This document shows, one piece after another, positions 1 through 12,858 of a stretch of DNA of 64,000 bases. A program made the position numbers and the translations under genes. Numbering within the stretch: position 1 is the stretch's first letter; the number at the start of each line of letters is the position of its first letter. Source of the stretch: Spinellus fusiger (lineage: Eukaryota > Mucoromycota > Mucoromycetes > Mucorales > Phycomycetaceae); contig JALLLS010000015.1 of NCBI GenBank assembly GCA_025094145.1, forward strand, positions 472,453 through 536,452, in the 5' to 3' direction. Below the pieces are notes generated by a model. The model was not told the DNA's origin, did no database searches, and saw only the letters and a list, made by a program, of their open reading frames with translations.

Positions 1-362
1 TTCCAGGTGTCTGAGGTCCCTCTCACTGGCTTTTTTATGTTTTCCGTGACTCTTTAAACACAATGGTAACTCATGTTCTTTGATGTTTCTGATACTATTT
101 TGAACTGTGGGCTTTTTCATTTCAACTACGTTTGTAGTGACAGTCAATTTTAATCCAGCCTTCAACAGGTAATAAATATCCCATCATATTCTATATTTTG
201 CCTTTTCATATTTTCCATGAGTGTGAGCTTCTGAATATCTATCTGACATGTTGTGTTGGTTTAATAACATTTGGAATGAAAAAGAATTTTATACAAAAAA
301 AACTCTTTCTTTTTTTTTTAAATTTTTTTTTGGTAAGTATGAAATTCACTTGGGTGTGGCTG
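1..362 (-). mobile_element. Tc1/mariner element, 5' (N-terminal) part, cut by window edge
   Basis: On the minus strand about 60 codons (roughly 180 down to 1) are open with no stop and read like a Tc1 transposase N-terminus: a helix-turn-helix stretch (LLKAGLKLTVTT, then KKPTVQNSIRNIKEH) followed by a basic linker (KKASERDLRHL). The same stretch aligns base for base, with many substitutions, to the decayed Tc1 copy at 29940-30282. The outer end is probably near 362, where a GTGGCTG sequence is followed by TA, the usual Tc1 target dinucleotide. The rest of the transposase lies outside the window, so whether this copy is intact cannot be judged. Confidence 0.7.
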
Positions 363-687
363 TATAAGAGATGCCTGGCTTTTAGGGATTAAAATAGAAT
401 GGACATTAGCATTTATTCAGTAGATAAGATGTATTCTCCGACATTTTTTTAGGGAGACGCTTGTCTCTCAATGCCTATACAGTGAGTGGATCATAGTATA
501 CAGAAAAGGAAAGATCAGTGGGGATATATGTAAGAAAATAAGGTGTAAAATATCAGAGCTATAGAAAAGAAGGCATACACAGATAGCAAGCATAGAACAA
601 TAAATCCATGAGAAGGAGAGAAAGAGAAAGAGAGAGAAAGAGACTAGAGAGCGAGAAAAGAGAAAAGAGAATAAAGGTGAATAAAAA
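363..687. other. Intergenic, AT-rich, purine-rich end
   Basis: No gene is visible between the Tc1 end and the hexamer repeat. The last 80 bases (about 608-687) are a GA-rich run on the plus strand leading into the AATAAG array. The stretch lies beyond the 3' end of the HMG-box gene and may include part of its 3' UTR. Confidence 0.5.
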
Positions 688-926
688 GGATAAGAATAAG
701 AATAAGAATAAGAATAAGAATAAGAATAAGAATAAGAATAAGAATAAGAATAAGAATAAGAATAAGAATAAGAATAAGAATAAGAATAAGAATAAGAATA
801 AGAATAAGAATAAGAATAAAAAGAATAAGAATAAGAATAAGAATAAGAATAAGAATAAGAATAAGAATAAGAATAAAAAGAATAAGAATAAGAATAAAAA
901 GAATAAGAATAAGAATAAAAATAAAA
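688..926. repeat. (AATAAG)n hexanucleotide array
   Basis: About 40 near-perfect copies of the 6-base unit AATAAG run from about 688 to 926, with three places where one unit is changed to AATAAAAAG. The array ends at the stop codon (927-929) of the minus-strand HMG-box gene, so it would form the first 240 bases of that gene's 3' UTR. The long reading frames on both strands here (KN/NK and FL repeats) are artefacts of the repeat. Confidence 0.95.
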
Positions 927-2638
927 CTATGAAGGTGTCCATTTCATGGGCATGTTTCCTGTTAGATCGTTGGGTGACATTCCATTGACAGGTGCTGAAG
1001 GTGATCTGGCTTCTGGTGAAAGAGAAGAATCCTCACTATTCCATCGCATATTTCTTCGTCGAGTATTGTAAAAGGGCTTTACTGGACTCGCCTGTTTTGC
1101 TTGTCGAGGAGAAACGCGTCTTGTACTTTGTTGAGGATAAGACGTAGAATTTCCTTTGATTGAATTGTAACAAGAGCGTGCACGCGATCGCTTGGACTGA
1201 TTGCCTTTGACAGAAACAGGTGGGTTGGTGTGGTACTTTGCGCTTTGAGGACTGCTGTTATTGTTGCCACTCTCGAAGGATGCTTTGGAGCGAGTGTTGG
1301 TGCGGTTGGAGTTCTATAGTGTGTTACAGTGTGAGATACTATGCAGGAGGATAGAGTAGAGTATACATAGAATATAGAGTGTAGACTATAGAATAAAATA
1401 GAATAGCATAACAACAACAACAACAACAACAAGATAACAGACTGGAGAGACATTGGAAGCATAAATACTTACATGAACACTCCTTAGCTGTGTTGTATAA
1501 GGGCCTTCCGGACTGCTTGTACTGCTTGATCCTATCTTGCTACTCTCATTGTCTCCTGAACTGCCATTACTGGTGCCATTTCCACCACTATTGGAACTGG
1601 ATCCTGACATACTGTCGCTATCAAAGTCAATAAGGAAGACATAAAGATAGGCAGGCTTACCTTCTATTAAAGACCCGCTTTGGTCTTTTCCCTGTCCGTC
1701 CCAGAAGTCGGTTCACAGTTCCTTGTTTTACCATAAAGTCTTTAAGATAGTTCTGGTATTTCTAGACCACATTAAGCAAACATACTCTTTTCATGCCATG
1801 GTACTACCTTGTGATCAGATGTCTGTTGGTATATTTCCAGTGCAGAAACATATTCATCCTTGGCACGCATGGCAGTTCTCTCATAGGCCTGCTTGTCTTC
1901 ATGGCTGAGATTCTTCCATTGGTCTCCTACGAGTTTAGCGATATCAGCAAAACTCATGCTTTGATCTTTCAGTTGAGCTCTTGTGTTATTAGAGAACATA
2001 ATGTAAGCAGAGGGTGGCTTGATAGGCGCATGAACATCCACCTTTGGATGACGCCGGTATTTACGTTTTGGTAGGTTAGAGGATCGGACATCTCCTGAAT
2101 CTTCATCATTTGAAGAAGAGTTGCTGTTTCTCATGACAGCTGGAGAGGATTGTTGTGAGGGTGGAGGGGCAGGAGCGGGTGGCAAAGGATTTTCGGCACC
2201 AGACATGTTTTCAGATAGCTTTGATGAACTCATCGAGCCATAGCCACTGGATGAGCTACTATTACCAGATACACTGTTTTCGCATCCACTGCCGCTTGTA
2301 TTTCCGTGGTGTTCTGTAATGATGTCCCTTTGGTTGTTGACTCTTTGGTGGTGCAATAACATATTATTATTGTTGTTGCTGATGGGAGATAAGACAGAAC
2401 GCATGAAAATGGAAGGTTCTATGTACAAAAAAAAGAGGGAGAGGGAGAGACGACATTAGTCTCTTTCTTTCTCTTTCTTTCTCTCTTTTAACCAAGCACA
2501 AAACACACTTACTTTGACGAAAGACATTAATCTCCAAGGGTTGATGCCTTGGAATGCCTTGTGCATAAGCAATTTCACGCTGAATGACCTATGTATAAAA
2601 AGAGAAAAAAAAGACAAAGCCATGTGTTAATGATAAAC

Positions 2639-2669
<31 letters not shown>

Positions 2670-3127
2670 CAAAACAAAACACAAAGAGATGATGGAGGTG
2701 ATAGATGCCATAAAGACCATGGGATGCCTACCCTTCGATGTCCTCTCTTTACTTCCATAAAAATCATGTCATCTTCTGTGATTTCATATAGCTGAAAAAC
2801 ACAAGATTAGGTACTATTACAATTGCCAAAAGAACTCTAATGATAACAGGTGTGACTATGACTATGCTATTGAAGAGAGTGGATGAAGAAGGTCTTTGTT
2901 TTGATAAGAATGTTGTTTCTCCCCCCCTACTGTACATTAGAGATAGAAAAGAAAAGAAAAACATTTGTGTGTGTATTTACCGATGGAAGTGACTCAAATC
3001 CTTCAGATATAAATGCTAGAAGATACTGAGGAAGTTTGCAACATTCTAAGAACTCTTTAATTTTGCAATGGCCATTATTGTTTATGTTGAATACAGTTGC
3101 TGATTCCTCCATTCTAAATGAATCCAT
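927..3127 (-). CDS. SAM domain plus HMG-box transcription factor
   Basis: Predicted nuclear DNA-binding regulator of about 508 residues in seven coding exons: 3127-2981, 2791-2732, 2588-2513, 2418-1808, 1761-1661, 1617-1473 and 1313-927. All junctions are GT-AG and the phases agree. Residues 21-90 look like a SAM domain (CKIKEFLECCKLPQYL, LYEITEDDMIFM, KRGHRRVIQREI), a protein-protein interaction module. Residues 225-292 form an HMG box (APIKPPSAYIMFSNNTR, SFADIAKLVGDQWKNLS, YERTAMRAKDEY). A Ser/Asn-rich linker lies between the two, and the tail is basic and Ser/Asn-rich and ends in KWTPS. The start at 3127 directly follows a splice-acceptor-like sequence, so the first coding exon may be preceded by a UTR intron; an in-frame ATG at 3175 is the alternative. 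It is transcribed away from the DDX41 gene in the same direction. Its biological role cannot be read from the sequence. Confidence 0.88.
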
Positions 3128-3699
3128 TCTGGAAGAACACACACAGAAGGTTGGAAATTTAATCAATAGGCTCAAGAGAGAAATGAGGAAAATAAGCGTA
3201 GAAGAGTGAAATCCAAGAATACCAAATGTTCAACAAAATTAATACACATAGATGACATACAAGGTTATGTACTGATAAAAGATACTCGGTTGTATAGACG
3301 GGAGAAATGAGAATAAAAGTAACAAGACTACTGAGCCTATTTATACAAATGTATATTGAAATATAACTATCTTAAACCTTTTTTTGTTCTTTACGATTTC
3401 TGGAAGTTTCTGAATGCAGCCGTCTACCTTTTTCTGTCTATTCTCTGCCTGTCTATTTTATTGTTCCCTGCCATGTCACTATAGAAGACGGCACTAATGG
3501 TCAATAGAACCTTGAATTGCTTTATTCGTAAACTTCCTATATTCTCTCCCTGAAATTGCGCATTGCTTCTATCCTTTCATTCACCATTTTTCATAAAGTT
3601 CATTTCCAACAACCCATATTTCAAATGATTTGAGTCCAAGCATTTGCCCGATTTAGAAATAAGAGAGATAGTAATCGAAAGAAAATGGACTTTTCTCGA
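3128..3699. other. Intergenic between DDX41 3' end and HMG-box gene start
   Basis: A 570-base AT-rich spacer between two genes on the same strand. It should hold the terminator of the helicase gene and the promoter and 5' UTR of the HMG-box gene. I see no clear TATA box or further gene. Confidence 0.5.
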
Positions 3700-6441
<2,742 letters not shown>

Positions 6442-6653
6442 GGTATAGAACAGGATTCATGGCAAAGATACCACCAACACTCTTCACTGAGGCGATGTGA
6501 CTGCTATCTACACTAACAGTCACACTTTCCTCCTGTCGCTAGTGATTTGGCATGAGCAAGGTGCACTTTTTTCTACAGACACGTTCTGTATATTTGTATG
6601 ATTATGATTAGTATGAGTACTAACATCGGAACACACACAAACACACACATATA
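6442..6653. promoter_or_regulatory. Short upstream region of the DDX41-type gene
   Basis: These 212 bases separate the helicase start codon from the left inverted repeat of the Tc1 element at 6654. The promoter of the helicase must lie here or within the transposon. The stretch has a pyrimidine-rich part next to the gene and a CA repeat (about 6630-6650). No certain TATA box is seen. Confidence 0.35.
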
Positions 6654-6845
6654 CAGTCGTAAAACATTAGAAAGTATACGATTTTCATTTTTTGAAATTC
6701 TGAGAAAAAACTTGCTTTATGCATGGATAGGCTACGACCTCAAAACACATACTAATGACTTCAAATTCAACACAAAGTTATTTTAACATACAGTATATAG
6801 TAATATATATATATATAAGTTTTTATTTAATATTTTGTTGGGCTA

Positions 6846-7890
6846 CCTTTGGCATCAATGACTGCCTGGCAGCGATCCTTCATTGAGCCAACTAAACGTT
6901 CGGCAAGATCAACGTGGATATTTCTCCAAGCTTCTTCTAAAGCTGTCTTGAGCTCATCGATATTTTTGATACCGGCCCTCTTGTCATTGATAAGCTTATC
7001 AAGACAGCTCCAGAGATGTTCAATGGGGTTGAGATCAGGACTTTGGGCAGGCCAGTAATCAAAGCGCCTAATTACATGTGTGTTTTTCCACCATGTTGTA
7101 TAGCCACCTGTATGGCAGCCAGCCCCATCCTATTGGAATATAAAGTCCTTATCCTCCTTCTCATTCAATTCAATGAACCATGACAGAAATTTTCCTGTCA
7201 AAATGTTGACATATATGTCCTGATTTACAGTGCCATCAACAAAGACCAAAGGCCCAAATCCACTCGCCCAGAAACATCTCCAGATCATTATGCTACCTTT
7301 CCCCTATTTGGCTGTAGGTATAATATGAGCAGCCTTATACCTCTCTCCTATCTTTCGAATCACTCTGGCTCTTCCCTGGTAACTCTCTACTTCAAACCGT
7401 GGCTCATCAGACTATACAATGCGTCTCTAGTCATCAGGAGTCCAATTGACCCGTTCCTTCGCTCAACAAAGTCTTTTCTTCCTATGTTTTCTTCAGACAA
7501 CCTTGGCTTGTGTGCTTTAAAATAAGAATCATGCCCAATATGGTATATGTATTTGATGAATGTTGCACTACAGATGATTATCTGATGTGCCCTAAGTTCA
7601 AAATTTATGAAGTTATAGTAGGCAAATGGGTTGCCTCTTAGAATGGCCTCAAGTCATCTGACGTCTCTCTAGTTTAATTTTTTTGGTGCACCAGAACTAG
7701 GTCTTGGTAGAAGTGTACCATTAGTCTTGATTCTACTAATAATATTCTGGACAGTGGACTTGCTAATGCCAATGACCTTTGAAATGCTACCCATGGAGTA
7801 TTTTTCTTTTTAAAGCCAACAAACACCCCATTACTCTCTTTCTTCAAGATTATTATAAACACTTGAGTTTCTAGTTGAGGGTTCTACGTT
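6846..7890 (-). pseudogene. Tc1 transposase pseudogene
   Basis: Read on the minus strand, the C-terminal half is recognisable: FDYWPAQSPDLNPIEHLW, the Tc1 block around the last acidic residue of the DD34E triad, then a helix ending in MKDRCQAVIDAKG. The block that normally reads QQDGA-CH reads Q-stop-DGAGCH near 7130, so one glutamine codon is now TAG. The N-terminal part is broken into short frames between about 7325 and 7890. It is not functional. Confidence 0.82.
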
Positions 7891-7946
7891 TGACATTTGA
7901 GATTGCTTAATAGAATATGATTCTGTGGTAAAAAGAAGAAGAATCA

Positions 7947-7961
7947 TGTTTAAAAATGTAT
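7947..7961. repeat. Target-site duplication, left copy (LINE in Tc1)
   Basis: The 15-base sequence TGTTTAAAAATGTAT occurs here and again at 9275-9289, on either side of the LINE fragment. In this copy it is followed by the T run that is the complement of the LINE poly(A) tail. Confidence 0.93.
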
Positions 7962-9274
7962 TTTTTTTGTATGGAAGTCACTGACTTCAATTTTATTTAC
8001 ACGCACAACCTATCAGAAGGAGGGAGGAAGGCGAGAGAAAAAAAAGATATATCTATAGAAGGGTAAAATAAAACAAGAAAAAGGAAAACAACTACAGATC
8101 AGTGTCTATTTCTTGCTCTTCTGCTAGAGTAGTCGCCAAAGAGACTGCACGTTGGGCTACCACAGGGGGGTAGAAAAGGCTCATCATCAAAAATAAGTCT
8201 CCAATGGGCTCTCCAAATGGCTAGTAAAATTGAACTAATAATTTGGCAAGAGTACATAGACTCATGTGCATTTTCGTATGGAAAAGATAATGCAAAAAGA
8301 GCATCGGAAATGGTTAAGAAGGTAGGTACATGTCCAAATTGAGACGACCAGACATCAAACCAAACCTGCCACCTGGGTGGGCATTGGAATAAGAAGTGAA
8401 GAGGATCTTCAACAGGGTGGTTGCACAAGGGACAAGAGCTGGAAGCAAAAACTGCAGGAACAAGAGAGTGGAGTCGTTGGCGGCAAGGTAGTTTACCATG
8501 AAGTAGGCGAAACCACACATTGCGTGCCGAGTGTTGTATTGGAAAGTGCCAGAATTCCTTCCACTGTAATGCTGTGAGAGGATGGCTGAAGGAAGGAACT
8601 GCTTGAGCAGGCAAAGCCAGGCGACGGAAAGAGCGAGAGCTCAATTTGTGAATAGGAATATTTCCTAATTTCAGGCAGCTCACCACTGGGCAAAGATCGT
8701 AGATCCCTGGTCTATGTTCATCAGAATCAACCGTCAGGGGAGGAAGACAACATCTCACTAGCAGAGCAGCTAAGAGAATTTTCCTTCTAGCATGGGCACA
8801 ACGAAGACGGTGAATCAAGCGGGGGGCTACTTGTAAATCTGCTACTGGCTTCCATCGAAGTTCCTGTAGAGATGGATCAAAGAAAAATACATCTTTGACC
8901 AGAAGTTTTCGGTATCTGGGAGAGTCTTTAAATGTCTCTGAGTTTACTTGCCAAACATCCTTCAATGGTAAAGTCAAGCATGTGGTTGGTGACAGAGAAC
9001 AATCAAAGAGAGACCGGGGCAAGGCATCCATGGCTTTAAGCAAAGTGGCTAGAGAATTGAGGCCATTTTGCAAAAAGAAAGGGCAAGAAGACGGAAAGAA
9101 AAGTGGGATAAGATAGTCACCAACATTGCACAGAGACTGAAGAACATGTCTGATGTAGACAGTAGTAAAAGAGCCACTGGCACGAGGTGAAAGTAAAGGT
9201 GCAAGCCAACGCCATTGCAGTGCTAATTGCTGTCTAGGTGGATCCAATAGACCCAATCCTCCTTTACCCTTGGG
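7962..9274 (-). mobile_element. 5'-truncated LINE (non-LTR retrotransposon) inside Tc1
   Basis: A 1313-base insertion on the minus strand, flanked by perfect 15-base duplications (7947-7961 and 9275-9289). It ends with an A tail of about eight bases on its own strand (T run at 7961-7968). The copy starts inside the reverse transcriptase reading frame, as expected of a reverse transcript that stopped early. Its 3' end is a simple A tail, unlike the LINE family at 18.7-21.8 kb, which ends in A run plus TACTTTGAA, so this is a different family. Confidence 0.92.
8099..9274 (-). CDS. LINE reverse transcriptase C-terminus with zf-RVT domain (partial)
   Basis: One open frame of about 390 codons with no internal stop, running from the truncation point to TGA/TAA at 8099. 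It begins GKGGLGLLDPPRQQLALQW, the block that follows the catalytic palm in many LINE reverse transcriptases. Near the end it has the zf-RVT zinc-binding pattern: NVWFRLLHGKLPCRQRL, then CPLCNHPVEDPLHFLFQC (CxxC...HxxxxC). The catalytic palm and the endonuclease are missing because the copy is 5'-truncated, so it cannot move itself. The intact frame suggests a fairly young insertion. Confidence 0.85.
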   Translation of the reverse strand, partial: PKGKGGLGLLDPPRQQLALQWRWLAPLLSPRASGSFTTVYIRHVLQSLCNVGDYLIPLFFPSSCPFFLQNGLNSLATLLKAMDALPRSLFDCSLSPTTCLTLPLKDVWQVNSETFKDSPRYRKLLVKDVFFFDPSLQELRWKPVADLQVAPRLIHRLRCAHARRKILLAALLVRCCLPPLTVDSDEHRPGIYDLCPVVSCLKLGNIPIHKLSSRSFRRLALPAQAVPSFSHPLTALQWKEFWHFPIQHSARNVWFRLLHGKLPCRQRLHSLVPAVFASSSCPLCNHPVEDPLHFLFQCPPRWQVWFDVWSSQFGHVPTFLTISDALFALSFPYENAHESMYSCQIISSILLAIWRAHWRLIFDDEPFLPPCGSPTCSLFGDYSSRRARNRH

Positions 9275-9289
9275 TGTTTAAAAATGTAT
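9275..9289. repeat. Target-site duplication, right copy (LINE in Tc1)
   Basis: Second copy of TGTTTAAAAATGTAT, identical to 7947-7961. After it the Tc1 sequence resumes and reaches its right inverted repeat 39 bases later. Confidence 0.93.
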
Positions 9290-9328
9290 GAATTATGGGG
9301 TCGTATACTTTCTAATGTTGTGTGACTG

Positions 9329-9726
9329 TTAAATATACAGGTAGGATGTAGGGTCCGGTTCATTGAACTCAAATGGATTTCTCTCTCTCTCTCTCATAGA
9401 GAAGGGTCTATTGTTGTATGTTGTATACTATGATGTGTTAGAATGAACACTTGCTGGGTGTGATTTGATTCCTTTTACAGTAAGGTCTGTACTTTGGTGT
9501 GGCACTTCATTCTTTGTTCTATAAGCCATGTGCAATACTATAACGTGGCCTGATCTGTGGGTCAAAGGTAAATATCTCAAAAGGGTAAAAAATGTCCCTG
9601 ATGCAGCAACAGATCTAATTTAATAAGGCATGAAGGTACGATCTTTCCAAGGTAGCTGGGGTGACTGGGGGCAATAAGAGTCATTAAAGTAGTCTGTATG
9701 GAATGAACTATTCGAGCTATTCTCGC
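9329..9726. other. Intergenic, no gene seen
   Basis: About 400 bases between the Tc1 right end and the 9-base minisatellite. It has a short CT run near 9379 and nothing else I can support. Confidence 0.4.
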
Positions 9727-9945
9727 TAGTAGATATATGAGATATATGAGATATATGAGATATATGAGATATATGAGATATATTAGATATATGAGATATA
9801 TTAGATATATGAGATATATTAGATATATGAGATATATTAGATATATGAGATATATTAGATATATGAGATATATGAGATATATGAGATATATTAGATATAT
9901 GAGATATATGAGATATATGAAATATATGAGATATATTAGAACAGC
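9727..9945. repeat. 9-bp minisatellite, unit GATATATGA
   Basis: About 24 tandem copies of a 9-base unit that alternates GATATATGA and GATATATTA. Because the period is a multiple of three, all frames stay open, which gives false IYL/ISH/RYM repeat proteins on both strands. Confidence 0.95.
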
Positions 9946-12235
9946 TGCTAACCAAAGCAGTGTAGATAAACTCATACCAATACAGTAAAGCAAGTAGACC
10001 CTTTATTTATTTATATATTTATATATTGATATTACTATTATCACCATGTTATTATTATTACCATTATTATTCGTGTCCTTGATTAATAAACACATGGCAA
10101 TAGAGATAAAACCAGAGATATCCCTTTTGAATGGACAAAACACAAGAAAGATTCAAAGACCTATTTTATTTTTTACAAGTATTTTATATTTCTACATTTA
10201 CACTGTATTTTATTGTTATTCTTACAGTAGTTTATTCTTAAAAGAAAGAAAAGAAGAATTGTATATTGTATTGTATATGGAATAAAGAGAGTTTTTGGAC
10301 AGTTGAATAGTATAGACCACTGTCAATATGACTGATGTTGGTAGTATTCACCTTGCAAATTCAAAATGTATCCAGATTCACTCATAATAGCTCTGTTTCT
10401 ATGGTGATTTCTCAAGATGTAGTATAATATGTTGGTCAATCTAATACTCTTTTATTTTATTTTTATTTTTATTTTATTTTATTTTTATTTTATTTTATTT
10501 TTATTTTATTTTATTTTTATTTTTATTTTTATTTTTATTTTCTGCACCAACAGTAAGCACAGGCAGATGAGATGATTTGTATTTGAATCTTCTTTTTCCA
10601 ATACCAATCTACGTTTATTGGCTTATGATTGACTTTATTATATAGCTACACTCCATTGAACAAAGCCTTTTCTTTCTCTTGTCTCTTGTCTTTTGTGCCA
10701 GTGAATAATGCCATTCTGTAGTTATCATTAGACTCTAGTCCAAACTACAGAACAGGTCTTTGAACACTCCTGAAGTTGTGTCTCATGAATTGCAATGGTC
10801 TCATTTTGGGCCAACACCTTACAGCCTGCTATTATAGCCTGCGTTGCGCTGTCTTAATATCACCACGAGCCATCTTGTTGCTACAGTAGAATGATCCCCA
10901 GTGTCTATAGTGAAAGGGAAAGAATAAGTATGGACTGTGCCACCATGTGCTCATTTGAGTTGTTGTTTTGGTTTGCAGAGGACTGGATTGATTCGCCGTT
11001 GATGTAGAGCGTGTCTTTTAGATGTGTGTTATGGAGATTGCCTTGATGTATTCCAGAGAACGATGATCCAACGATGATCTATTCCTTTCCAATTCCTTTC
11101 CAATTCCTTTGGTGTGTGCACTGGTGTTTGTGTTTGAATAATAAACAAAACTTGGATTATCCTTGAACCTTAATGGTATGTTTTCTCTCTCTCTCTCTCT
11201 CTATAGACAGCATTGGCAGAAGAACAAGGGCAGGCAGTAGGAAAGAAGAAAAAGAGAAAGGCAACAGTAAAGACATTGCAGTGCATTCATGGAGGGGGAC
11301 AAGTGCGGTGTCTCTGTGTTGCTATGACCAGTGCAGAACCCTGAAAAGGGATGTTTATTGTTGGATCAATGGACCATAGGCTGGTGTGGAAAGGCACCAC
11401 GACTGTTGCGCTTGGACACTTTTTCTGTCTGTCCAATGGCATTGGGGACAGTAGATTGGCTCAGGATTGCCCATTTTGTAATAATAAGACATAATAATAG
11501 CCCATACTTGTTGTACCAGGGGTTGTTATTTTAAGAAGAGACTACAAAAGACATCTATGACTAGGAAATGCCCAGCCCATGGACCCCACAATGAACTCAC
11601 TCTTGCGTGGACTGTCCTTTGTGTTGGTGGATTCAGCTGTAGCCCACCTGTGGGTTCTACACATTAAGGCAAATAAAAAAAAACAAAAAGGCTAGGATCG
11701 CCTCTGTCTGTTCCGACACCCATGTCCGATCCTCCTTCCCTTATTTATCTGTGGATACAAGGGCAGAGGTGTGTCTATCACTCTATAGGAAGCAGAGATG
11801 AACTTGTTTATGCATGGCTCGATGGATTTTAAACTCGTGCCTGTTTCTACGCAATCATGAGAAAAGGCAAGCAAAGCGGTAAACTCACACGTTGTTATTT
11901 CAACCCATTCCCATGGCACGCCAAGTCAGACTCAGCTTCTCTATTTAAAAGACAGTCACCTCATCCCACCCACGATGGAAACAGGAACAGCAGAAATGAC
12001 AGCTCCATCCTGGGCTAGAAGGCGAGGTGATAAATAGCGGACATGCACTGAGAAGGAAGGAGGGTGTTTTAAGACAAGTGAGGAAAAGGCTATGTCTGTA
12101 CTCACCTGTAGTTCCGTCATCTCTGACCAATGAGAAGAAGCAAGAAAGGCATTCTCGAAAATGACTCTCTTTCAGGGGCACAGACAGCCTTGAGTCAAAA
12201 GAACCCTGTCACTGGGTCCCGAACCGAGACGTATC
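9946..12235. other. Gene-poor stretch of 2.3 kb
   Basis: AT-rich DNA with a TTTTA-type repeat at 10447-10540. One exon-like piece at 11207-11344 follows a pyrimidine tract and AG and codes about 45 residues rich in Lys (GKKKKRKATVKTLQ) before TGA. No upstream exon could be joined to it: the only nearby donor gives a 31-base intron, too short for these genes. Minus-strand frames at 11692-12181 show no family resemblance. Confidence 0.4.
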
Positions 12236-12243
12236 TATAAAAG
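12236..12243 (+). promoter_or_regulatory. TATA box of the ECL1-type gene
   Basis: TATAAAAG, 84 bases before the ATG at 12320, followed by a C-rich leader. Position and sequence fit a core promoter of the plus-strand gene that follows. Confidence 0.6.
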
Positions 12244-12319
12244 ACCATGGATTTCCAACCACCCCTCCCCCTCTCCCCTCTTCTTTACTTGTTTACACAC
12301 ACAAACACATAACAGCACC

Positions 12320-12781
12320 ATGAGCGATCTTAACTGGTGCACTTATTGCGACAAATCTGTCAGTTCTTTGTCGGTAAGCTCAAGGGCATCCTTGTCCACA
12401 AGCACATTGATATCTCATGCATCCCATTTCCTATGTTAGGACTCACTCTACTGCTCTGAGGACTGTCTCCGTTCAGATGCATTAAACCACCACCCACTCC
12501 TCGGCTACGATTATGCTGAATTCAAAGACTTCCCTCGCTCATCACCTGGTCTTTCTCCCTGCTCAACAGTCTCGTCGAGTTCTCCTTCCTTATCACCGAT
12601 TCCCTCCTACACCCTCCCTTCTCCACACCTGCACCCTACATCAACAAAGCGGGGCTCCATTGATTATCAGCGTACTTCTCACCGCCTCTCTCCTCCGCTG
12701 CTGGAACTCGAAGCACCGACCAAGCCATTGAATCCACCTGCCCTACTTGCCTTTACTCCCAAGCGCAGTATCTTTTTTTAG
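12320..12781 (+). CDS. ECL1-type lifespan regulatory factor
   Basis: Small protein of 131 residues in two exons (12320-12373 and 12440-12781; GTAAGC donor, TTAG acceptor, phase 0). The N-terminus has two CxxC-like pairs brought together by splicing: NWCTYCDKSV in exon 1, and SLYCSEDCLRSD at the start of exon 2. This paired pattern is that of the fungal ECL1/extender-of-chronological-lifespan family, small zinc-binding-like proteins linked to stationary phase and stress in yeasts. The remainder is Ser/Pro-rich and low in complexity, also usual in the family. The stop codon TAG at 12779-12781 runs directly into a GA-rich repeat. A TATA box lies 84 bases upstream. The family assignment rests on the cysteine pattern and length; the exact function in this organism is inferred. 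Confidence 0.82.
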
Positions 12782-12858
12782 AGAGAGAAAGAGAGCGAGA
12801 GAGAGAGAAAGAAAGAGAAAAGAAAGAGAAGAAAGAGAAAAAGAAAAAGAAGGAAATT
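12779..12858. repeat. GA-rich microsatellite in 3' UTR of ECL1-type gene
   Basis: About 80 bases of imperfect AG/AAAG repeats that start at the stop codon of the upstream gene. It must be transcribed as the beginning of that gene's 3' UTR. Confidence 0.85.

Larger units (their letters stand above)
6654..9328 (-). mobile_element. Tc1/mariner element, decayed, interrupted by a LINE
   Basis: Imperfect inverted repeats mark both ends: the left begins CAGTCGTAAAACATTAGAAA at 6654 preceded by TA, and the right reads TTTCTAATGTTGTGTGACTG ending at 9328. A shared core of about 19 bases (ACATTAGAAAGTATACGA) occurs in both. Between them lies a minus-strand Tc1 transposase relic, interrupted at 7962 by a 1313-base LINE insertion with a 15-base target duplication. 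Without the insertion and the extra duplication the element is about 1347 bases, close to the 1354 bases of the Tc1 copy at 19285-20638. It sits directly upstream of the DDX41-type gene. Confidence 0.88.

Noticed and set aside
559..988. Open frames of 126-127 codons rich in KN or FL
   Set aside because: Produced by the 6-base AATAAG repeat; no coding evidence.
9577..9993. Open frames of 83-138 codons with YLI/ISH/RYM repeats
   Set aside because: Produced by the 9-base minisatellite.
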